Below, piece by piece: positions 57,647 to 64,000 of a stretch of DNA of 64,000 nt. The stretch is from Ensifer sp. BR816. GTDB taxonomy: Bacteria > Pseudomonadota > Alphaproteobacteria > Rhizobiales > Rhizobiaceae. The stretch is taken from NCBI RefSeq assembly GCF_000378985.1, contig NZ_KB905371.1:124001-188000 (forward strand), given 5' to 3'. The translations under genes and the position numbers were made by a program. How positions within the stretch are numbered: position 1 is the first letter of the stretch; each line of letters starts with the position of its first letter. The notes beneath the pieces are model-generated. The model had not been told where the DNA came from. It did not search any database and was given only the letters and a program-made list of their open reading frames with translations.

Positions 57647-59720
57647 TAATGCCATGAAGATTAGCGCCGATCACCTGCGGCGCGATGCGTTTCTCTACGT
57701 CCGCCAGTCCTCCCTTCGTCAGGTGTTCGAGAACACCGAGAGCACGAAGCGGCAATATGCACTGCGGGACCGCGCGGTGGCGCTGGGTTGGCCGATTGAG
57801 CGTGTCCACGTCATCGACAACGACCTCGGCCTTTCCGGTGCACAGTCGCAGGACCGCGACGGATTTCAGCGCTTGGTGAGCGAGGTCGCAATGGGGCACG
57901 CAGGGATCGTGCTGGGACTGGAAGTATCTCGGCTGGCTCGCAACAATGCTGACTGGCATCGCCTTCTGGAACTGGCCGCCATGTCGCGCACGCTCATCAT
58001 GGACGAAGATGGCGTTTACGACGCGGCGTCGTTCAACGATCGTATGCTGCTCGGCCTGAAGGGTACGATGAGTGAGGCCGAACTGCACATCCTGAAGTCT
58101 CGACTGCAAGGCGGCATTCTCAACAAGGCGCGTCGTGGCGAGCTCGAGTTACCGTTGCCGATCGGACTGGTTTACACGCCTGATATGCGCGTGGTGCTCG
58201 ATCCGGATCGCCAGATCCAGGACACGGTGCGCATGCTGTTCGATACCTTCCGGGAGGTGGGCTCAGCCTGTGCGGTCGTGCGCCGCCTGCGCAGCGAGAA
58301 GATCCTGTTTCCCCGTCGTATCCGTCGCGGCATCGGCAAGGGCGACGTGCTGTGGAGCGAGATCGACCATTCTCGCGTGATCCAGATTTTGCACAATCCA
58401 CGATACGCTGGTGCTTTCGCATACGGACGCACACGCACGATCTACAATGCCAAGCTTAAGTCCGTACAGCAGAAGATGCCGAGATCCGACTGGCAGGTGC
58501 TCATCCCTCAGGCCCATGAAGGCTACATCTCGTGGGACGAGTTCGAACGCAATCAAACAAGTCTTGAACAAAATGCAGTCGGTTTTTCTCCGGGCCTGCG
58601 GGGTCGTATGCCTCGCCAAGGCAACGGCTTATTGCAAGGAAGAGTTTTGTGCGGTCGTTGTGGCGCTCGCATGCGGGTCCATTATGAACAGTTCGAGGGC
58701 AATCTTCGTCCCTATTACATCTGCAACGAGGCCGTCGTGCGCCACGCGGGCAAGGCTTGCCAATGGGCAAGAGGACCAGCGATCGATGAAGCGGTCAGCG
58801 CGTTGCTGCTCGAAGCGATGGCACCAACGGCGATACAGGTCGCGCTTGCGGTGCAGGAGGAGATCTCACAACGTGTCGAGCAAGCTGCCTCGCTGCGCGA
58901 CAAGCAGTTACAGCGCGCCCGGTATGAGGCTGAACTCGCACGCCGCCGCTATCTGAAGGTCGATCCCGACAATCGCTTGGTTGCCGACGCACTCGAAGCG
59001 GACTGGAATGGCAAGCTTCGCGACCTCGATACGCTTCAGCGCGAACATGAGCGTCAGAACGAGACAGACCAGTCATTGCTGGACGGCGCTATGCAGGAAC
59101 GGATCCGAGCGCTGGCCGCAGATTTTCCGCGCATCTGGAACAACGAGCGCACGAGCCCGGTCGAGCGTAAACGCATGCTTGGCCTCCTCATCGAAGACGT
59201 GACACTGCTGGTCGACGAGCAGATCAACATGCACATCCGCTGGCGCGGAGGTCGCACGCAAAGCCTGGCAGTAGCTCGTCCCCGGCCCATGGCCGTGATC
59301 CGCAAGACCCCGGAAGCGGTTGTGGCATTGATCAACGAACTGCTGGAGACCGACAACGACCAGCAGATTGCCAGTCGTCTCAACGCACTCGGGCATCGTA
59401 ACTGGCGCGGTGAGGCTTTTACCTTGAAGAAAGTCATGCTCGTTCGTCGAGCCTATGGGCTGAAGACCCGGTTCGAACGGTTGCGCGAGAGCGGCATGCT
59501 AACTGGCGAGGAAGTGGCTCGTCGATTTGGCGTAAGCGCCACAACCGTACACCAACTCGGACGCGATGGTGTTCTCAAGCGCCATCGCTACGCTACCAAC
59601 CACCGCTACCTGTATGAGCCACCGGGCAACGTCAGACTCGCAAAAGGAGTCGGCGGCCGCTATGGTAGCCGCCAACCCCGGTTAATTGACGCTCAACAAA
59701 TCCAACAAGGTGCATCGTGA
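57636..59720 (+). CDS. large serine recombinase with zinc ribbon and coiled coil
   Basis: 694 residues. The resolvase domain has FLYVRQSSLRQVFENTESTK (catalytic Ser near residue 24), VIDNDLGLSGAQSQDRDGFQ and LEVSRLARNNADWHRLLELA. The recombinase domain has IRRGIGKGDVLWSEIDHSRV and ILHNPRYAGAFAYGRTRT. The zinc ribbon is CGRCGARM...YICNE...GKACQW. A charged coiled coil follows (about 410-480) and a C-terminal HTH (MLTGEEVARRFGVSATTVHQ). It catalyses integration and excision of the surrounding element. All key regions look intact. Confidence 0.93.
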   Translation: MSTDNAMKISADHLRRDAFLYVRQSSLRQVFENTESTKRQYALRDRAVALGWPIERVHVIDNDLGLSGAQSQDRDGFQRLVSEVAMGHAGIVLGLEVSRLARNNADWHRLLELAAMSRTLIMDEDGVYDAASFNDRMLLGLKGTMSEAELHILKSRLQGGILNKARRGELELPLPIGLVYTPDMRVVLDPDRQIQDTVRMLFDTFREVGSACAVVRRLRSEKILFPRRIRRGIGKGDVLWSEIDHSRVIQILHNPRYAGAFAYGRTRTIYNAKLKSVQQKMPRSDWQVLIPQAHEGYISWDEFERNQTSLEQNAVGFSPGLRGRMPRQGNGLLQGRVLCGRCGARMRVHYEQFEGNLRPYYICNEAVVRHAGKACQWARGPAIDEAVSALLLEAMAPTAIQVALAVQEEISQRVEQAASLRDKQLQRARYEAELARRRYLKVDPDNRLVADALEADWNGKLRDLDTLQREHERQNETDQSLLDGAMQERIRALAADFPRIWNNERTSPVERKRMLGLLIEDVTLLVDEQINMHIRWRGGRTQSLAVARPRPMAVIRKTPEAVVALINELLETDNDQQIASRLNALGHRNWRGEAFTLKKVMLVRRAYGLKTRFERLRESGMLTGEEVARRFGVSATTVHQLGRDGVLKRHRYATNHRYLYEPPGNVRLAKGVGGRYGSRQPRLIDAQQIQQGAS

Positions 59721-59728
59721 TGTCTGCT

Positions 59729-60482
59729 CCTTGGCCTGCGGGGTATTGGCACAGATGATGTCGATGTTGAGCTCATAAAGAGCCCGGCCGAACTGCGTCA
59801 GACCGCTGGATCTGTCCTTCTCGGAAGCATGGGTGGTGCGGAAGATGCCATGCTTGTCGCTGTAGAAGGCGATCGGCTTGCCCCATTGCTGCAGATAGGC
59901 CTTCGTCGCGTGCAGATAGTCGAAGGTGTTCTCTGAAGTCGCAAAGCGTAAGTGCAACAGCTTGCCGGTGGCATCGTCGATATAAACGAGCAGGGCGCAT
60001 TTGGGACCGCGGTTCTCGAACCACCAATGAAGCGAGCCGTCAATCTGAACCAGTTCGCCGAAGCAATCGCGCCGGGCGCGCGGCTGGAAAACCCGCTTCT
60101 TGCGTTCGCGCCGTGACGTCCAGAGGCCGGCCGCGATCATCCACTGGCGCAGCGTCTCCTTGCTGACGGCAATCCGGTGGCGCTCGATCAGCTTCTCGGC
60201 CGCCAGCGTCGGTCCGAAATCCACGTAATGCTCACGCACCAGGTCGAGCACCAGGTTGCGGAAGTCCTCGCTGTGGCGCCGGTTGCTCGGCCGGCCGCGC
60301 TTCTTCGAGACCAGACCGTCGGCGCCGGCCCGATCATAGGCCTGCAACAGCCGGTGCACCTGACTGCGACTGAGACCGAGCAACGCGGCCGCCTGGACGA
60401 CGGTCAGGCCACGCCCACGAATCCGCTGGATCAGTTCAAGACGATGCAATTCCTTCTGCGACATGACGATCAAACAAGACAT
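59729..60482 (-). pseudogene. ISNCY transposase 1, N-terminal part
   Basis: SQKELHRLELIQRIRGRGLT, VVQAAALLGLSRSQVHRLLQ (HTH), LVQIDGSLHWWFENRGPKCA, LVYIDDATGKLLHLRFATSE and IAFYSDKHG are transposase core motifs. The frame reaches CANTPQAKEQ at the insertion site and then reads into the foreign element. Confidence 0.85.
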
Positions 60483-60572
60483 GACGACTCCGAACGCTCA
60501 TGGTCTCAACCACGCTTCACGTCGCCAGTCTTCTCTAACTGGCTCATGTGTCGCATTTCTAAAATGCCGTGG

Positions 60573-61679
60573 AGAATCTAATCCAAGTGCAACAATGACG
60601 AGTGGAGGGTAGGGGATTACCCGCAATCTCGCAAATGCGCCATGAACACCTCGGCTGGTGTGCGATAGCCGAGGCACTTCCTGGGCAGGGAATTGAGGTG
60701 GTGGGCAAGGGCGACCAGCCGCTGCTGGCTGACGGCGGATGGGTCGGTATCGCTCGGCACGAAACGGCGGATGCGCTTGTTGGTGTTCTCGACCGCACCT
60801 TTCTGCCACGGTGAATTTGGATCGCAGAACCAGCTCCTGGCGCCGATCCCATCTTCCAAAGCCCTGAAACCGCGAAACTCGGTACCACGGTCGAAGGTGA
60901 AGCTCTGCCGGGCAAAGGCCGGTAGCGGTGCGAAGGCATCGACGATCCTGTCGATGAGCGGCCGAGAGTGACGGCTGCCATTCTTGATCATCACCGTGTA
61001 GCGGCTCTTGCGCTCGACCAGCGAGGTGACATTGGCCTCACCGAGGTCGCGCCGGAAGATCAAGAGATCACCCTCCCAATGCCCGAACTGCGAGCGATCG
61101 GCAATAAAATCAGGACGTTGGCTGATCCTGCAATCAAACGGGATCGAGCCGTCACGGGGCTTGCGGGAGCGGCGTGGGCGGCGCTTGCGACGGCCTTCCG
61201 GCAGATGTCGATAGAGCTCCAGCGCAGAATCTTCCTTGCCATAAATGAAGCGATAGATCGTCTCGGTGCAGACACGGACGGCGCTCACACCGTCGGCAAG
61301 CAGACGGCCGGCGATCTGCTCCGGCGACCAAAGTGCCTTCAGTTGCTCGATCACCAGCTCGCGCAGCTGCGGGTGACGCCTGAGCTTGCGCAGGCGTCGT
61401 CGACGCTCCTTGGAGAGGTCGTTGGCAATGCCACCATAATAGCCGCTGTATTCCGGAAACTCGGCATCGTGAAAGGTGTTGCGCTTCAGCTCGCGATAGA
61501 TCGTCGAGCGATGACGGCCGAGCTGCCGGGCAATCTCGGCAACCGGAACCTTGCGTTCGAGAAGCTGATGCAAACGTCGACGGTCGGGAAGGGTGAGCTG
61601 CAAATAGCACTGCGACATGCAAAAATCTCCAAGGCCAAGCCATTGTTTTTATTGCCATGTCGCACTTGGAAATAGAATG
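60573..61679 (-). mobile_element. IS30-family element, apparently complete
   Basis: The gene at 60617-61618 (333 residues) has an N-terminal HTH (RKVPVAEIARQLGRHRSTIY), and the DDE domain GHWEGDLLIFRRDLGEANVT, SFTFDRGTEFRGFRALEDGI, WQKGAVENTNKRIRRFVPSD, full length for IS30. Imperfect inverted ends GAATCTAATCCAAGTGCAAC (60574) and, inverted, TTCTATTTCCAAGTGCGACA (ending 61678) flank it. Degraded relatives sit at 15545 and 29690. It lies between two ISNCY elements with only 10 and 17 bases of spacing. Confidence 0.88.
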
Positions 61680-61696
61680 TACCCGGCTACATCAAA

Positions 61697-63360
61697 TGTG
61701 GCGGCCAGGTTGAAATGTCCGTTCCGGCGCAAAGTTGAAATGTCACTTTGGATACGTCTTCAGCCACTTAGAAATACGACACTCGGCATCACCACTTGCG
61801 CTGAGGCAAGCCCCCGACCGGACCGGCTGGGCCGGGTTGCAAGGGAAGGGAGGGGGCGGCTGAAGGGCACCCCTTCGGCTAGCTTGGACAGTTGGAGAGC
61901 CAGTCATTCCGCCGCATCGAGGTCAGAGAGCGCCTGTCGCCGTCGGGCAATGACCGCTGGATCGTTCATGAAATCCTTCCGACGTCCCGGGCCGCGCGCG
62001 CGTCGAACATAGCCGTTCTTCTCGCTGTTCGTCTTCACGGCCGGCTTCCTCTGCTGCTCCTGACGTTCCTTGATGTAGGCCAGGACATCACCGAGCCTTT
62101 TGTTCTCGGTGATCGCTGCATGCGTCACCCGCTGGTTTTTGTCGAACACCTGGTAGGGCAGGGAATGCCCCTTCCAGCGCACATCCAGCCGGCCGTCCGC
62201 ATAGGCATAGGTCTCGACATAGCGACCGACCAGCCCGCGCGTCACCTCGGTCTCCTCCAGCATGATCCGCTGGCGCTCGTAGGAGAACGTCAGTTGCGTG
62301 CCGACATAACGCTGCTCACGTTTGCACAGGACGTCGCGCAGCCGATCCGGGGCAAGGTTCAGCGGCCGGTGCAGGTCGTCAGATCGGGCAGGGGGAATGG
62401 CAAACTGGCGGTTATAGCGCTCCATGAACTGAGGCAGGAAAGCGTTGCCGTCGTCCATGCCGCAGATGCCCTCCAGACGCAGATCCTTGATCAAGCGGTC
62501 CTGCAGCGTCCGGTTCATCCGTTCGACGCGACCCTTGGCCTGGCTCGAGTTTGCGCAAAGAATCTCGATGTTTAGCTCAGAAAGCGCGCGGCCGAACTGG
62601 GTCATGCCCTGGCCACCCTTGGCATCCTTCTTCGCCACCCGGAACACCGAATGCTTGTCGGAATAGAAGGCGACCGGAGCACCATGCGCCTTCAGATAGA
62701 GTTCCAGTGCCTCGAAATACGTGAACGCACTTTCCGATCGTACGAACCGCAGCTGCATCAGCTTGCCGGTCGCATCGTCGATGAACACCAGCAGCGAACA
62801 TGGCGGCCCGCGATCCTCAAACCAACGATGCTCGGATCCGTCGATCTGCACCAGTTCGCCATAGGCCTCGCGCCGCAACCGCGGCTGATGAAAGGTCCGC
62901 CGCTGCTTGCGCGACAGCCACAGGCCGGCCTCCGACATCCATTGGCGCAAGGTCTCGCGCGACACCGTCAGGCCGTCGCGCTCGGCGAGCTTCTCAGCGG
63001 CTAATGTCGGTCCGAAGTCCGCATAGCACTCGCGTAAGAGCGTCACGGCATAATCGCGCACGCCGTCACAAATCCGATTGTTCGATGGCCGGCCGATCGC
63101 CTTGTGCCGGATCGACGCCGCACCGCCAGCGCTGATCCGATCCAACAGACGACGCACCTGGCGGGTACTCAGGTCCAGCACATGTGCCGCCGACACCAAC
63201 GTCATACGCCCGGCGATCACCTTCGACAAAATCTCGATCCGCTGCAGGTCGCGCTCGCTCATCGCAATCAATCCCATCCGCAATCTCCCAGGTCATCAAA
63301 ATCCGGGGAGAGTGACATTCCAACTTTGCAGGAACAGGACACTTTAACTTTGCGGCTACA
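61697..63360 (-). mobile_element. ISNCY-type element 2, apparently complete
   Basis: Transposase 61904-63283 (459 residues): LSTRQVRRLLDRISAGGAAS (HTH), GELVQIDGSEHRWFEDRGPP, LLVFIDDATGKLMQLRFVRS, VAFYSDKHSVFRVAKKDA, ANSSQAKGRVERMNRTLQDR, LPQFMERYNRQFAIPPA, and a basic tail. Ends TGTGGCGGCCAGGTTGAAAT (61697) and, inverted, TGTAGCCGCAAAGTTAAAGT (ending 63360) are related. Both flanks read TCAAA, and CGGCTACATCAAA appears both just before the left end and across the right end, so the exact boundary and duplication length are ambiguous. Confidence 0.85.
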
Positions 63361-63604
63361 TCAAAAAATCGCATAATCTATCTTATGGAACACCCGAGCG
63401 GTTTTGTTCGTGTTGCTTTTTGATCCCAAACCGCCGGTTACATTGTTGTGGAATTCCTCGATAAACGGCGGTTTCCAGTGTTGCTTTTCGGCATGGACAT
63501 CGCGTTTGCCTCGTGATGACCTTTCAGGCACTTTCCTCGTAAAAGTCATCTGGCTGATGCTTTCTCGCACTACATCGAAGTGCATCGAAGCCCAGCGAGA
63601 AAAC

Positions 63605-64000
63605 ATGCCAATTAATCTCGGTTCGAAATCGCTGCCGCCACCGGCGGCTGGTTGGATCAGCGTCAGTCCGTCCGGGATCCCTCGGTACTGGGCGACGATC
63701 TGGAGCGACGTGTTGAAAACGCCGCTGGAGCCGTCGACCCGCCGCAAGCATCTGTCGGCTCTGGATCGGTTCTATGACTCCGTACAGCGCCAGCGCGGCA
63801 GTGATTGCCTCGACCGGCTGATCGCCGAGGCCGACGCTGATGCACTTGAGGACTGCCTGGTCGGCTTTCTGGCGCAGCTCCGCAATGAAGCTGCGATCAA
63901 CCGATCCGACAACACTCCAACTTGGACAACTGCGGTCGAGTTCATCAAAGAGATGTTGCAGCAGGCCCAGAAAGGAGCTGGCCCTCGTACAAATGAGATC
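63605..64000 (+). CDS. tyrosine recombinase/integrase, N-terminal part (runs off window)
   Basis: The open frame from ATG 63605 has no stop before the window ends (132 codons). PRYWATIWSDVLKTPLEPST then RRKHLSALDRFYDSVQRQRG is a SAM-like core-binding domain of phage-type integrases, followed by DALEDCLVGFLAQLRNEAAI and VEFIKEMLQQAQ. The catalytic R-H-R-Y domain must lie further right. It may be the integrase of a larger element. The call is from domain style only. Confidence 0.6.
   Translation, partial: MPINLGSKSLPPPAAGWISVSPSGIPRYWATIWSDVLKTPLEPSTRRKHLSALDRFYDSVQRQRGSDCLDRLIAEADADALEDCLVGFLAQLRNEAAINRSDNTPTWTTAVEFIKEMLQQAQKGAGPRTNEI

Larger units (their letters stand above)
56414..59732 (+). 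mobile_element. serine-recombinase mobile element inserted in the ISNCY gene
   Basis: The ISNCY codons for AK and GRVER should be contiguous. Instead CCCCTT (56411) and CCTTGG (59729) flank 3.3 kb of foreign DNA with a short shared CTT at both junctions, as expected for serine-recombinase strand exchange. Cargo: a DUF5372-like gene, an HTH gene, a small gene and a large serine recombinase, all on the plus strand with tight or overlapping spacing. This is a recurrent unit in proteobacteria. Confidence 0.75.
55618..60562 (-). mobile_element. ISNCY-type element 1, interrupted by a 3.3-kb insertion
   Basis: Related terminal sequences TTAGAAACGCGACA (55618) and, inverted, TTAGAAATGCGACA (ending 60562) bracket one transposase gene cut in two. 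The N-terminal part lies at 59729-60482, the C-terminal part at 55786-56415. Without the insert the element would be about 1.63 kb. The transposase also lacks about 19 residues just after GRVERANQTLQDRL (jumping to PYAPEF) compared with element 2, so it was probably already dead. Confidence 0.75.

Noticed and set aside
1..64000. CRISPR arrays, tRNA and rRNA genes
   Set aside because: No regularly spaced direct repeats, no cloverleaf with a TTC-arm motif and no rRNA-like conserved blocks were found on either strand.

Overview
The window looks like an accessory, IS-scarred replicon of a nitrogen-fixing alphaproteobacterium of the Rhizobiales, most likely a symbiotic plasmid or symbiosis island. 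It opens with the last 92 codons of a NifS-type cysteine desulfurase and carries two NifA-type upstream sequences paired with sigma-54 promoters. It is full of IS families common in rhizobia (IS5, IS30, IS66, IS110, IS481, IS630, IS3, ISNCY), mostly as relics. No rRNA, tRNA, CRISPR array or replication gene was seen.

Layout. 1-9.8 kb: nifS tail, then a minus-strand cassette of a two-module NRPS (2145 aa), a MATE exporter and an Sfp/EntD-type phosphopantetheinyl transferase, i.e. synthesis, activation and export of a small peptide. 10.4-14 kb: a possible defence patch with a two-gene SLATT-like membrane protein/proline-rich small protein unit and an adenine-methylase/nuclease R-M pair. 14-18.9 kb: a graveyard (EntF-like NRPS relic joined to a dctA scrap, IS30, serine recombinase, DUF5681- and DUF3102-like relics) around one intact OmpW-type porin gene. 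19-20.8 kb: an HTH-ImmA/IrrE plus PIN-like (DUF4411) toxin-antitoxin pair and an integrase relic. 21.6-29.5 kb: a NifA/sigma-54 promoter in front of a Gfo/Idh/MocA oxidoreductase, a broken QueD/PTPS gene, an MFS exporter with a second NifA/sigma-54 module upstream, a flavin-monooxygenase relic, and DsrE and other small genes. 29.6-34.5 kb: decayed DNA with ABC-exporter, OmpA-like, UPF0262, group II intron and IS66 pieces and two palindromic mosaic repeats.

34.4-39.4 kb: UPF0149 protein, adenosine kinase and, divergently, metE behind a 20-bp perfect palindrome and a cobalamin riboswitch, forming a methyl-cycle module. 39.8-42 kb: IS110 relic and an IS5-type element. 42.7-51.8 kb: a coherent plus-strand operon of M20 amidohydrolase, CapA-family protein, periplasmic peptide-binding protein, two permeases and a fused double ATPase, ending in a truncated MFS gene. 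This looks like uptake and breakdown of a peptide-like or amidated compound. 52-54.2 kb: two tandem UPF0262 genes and an AraC regulator broken by a frameshift. 54.3-64 kb: nested mobile DNA: IS630, an ISNCY element split by a 3.3-kb serine-recombinase element, IS30, a second ISNCY element, and the start of a tyrosine recombinase that runs off the window.

The most promising biology is the NRPS cassette beside nifS with unusual active-site residues, the two NifA/sigma-54 modules aimed at non-nif genes, the M20-CapA-Opp operon and the SLATT-like pair. All assignments come from reading motifs by eye; no database search was run.
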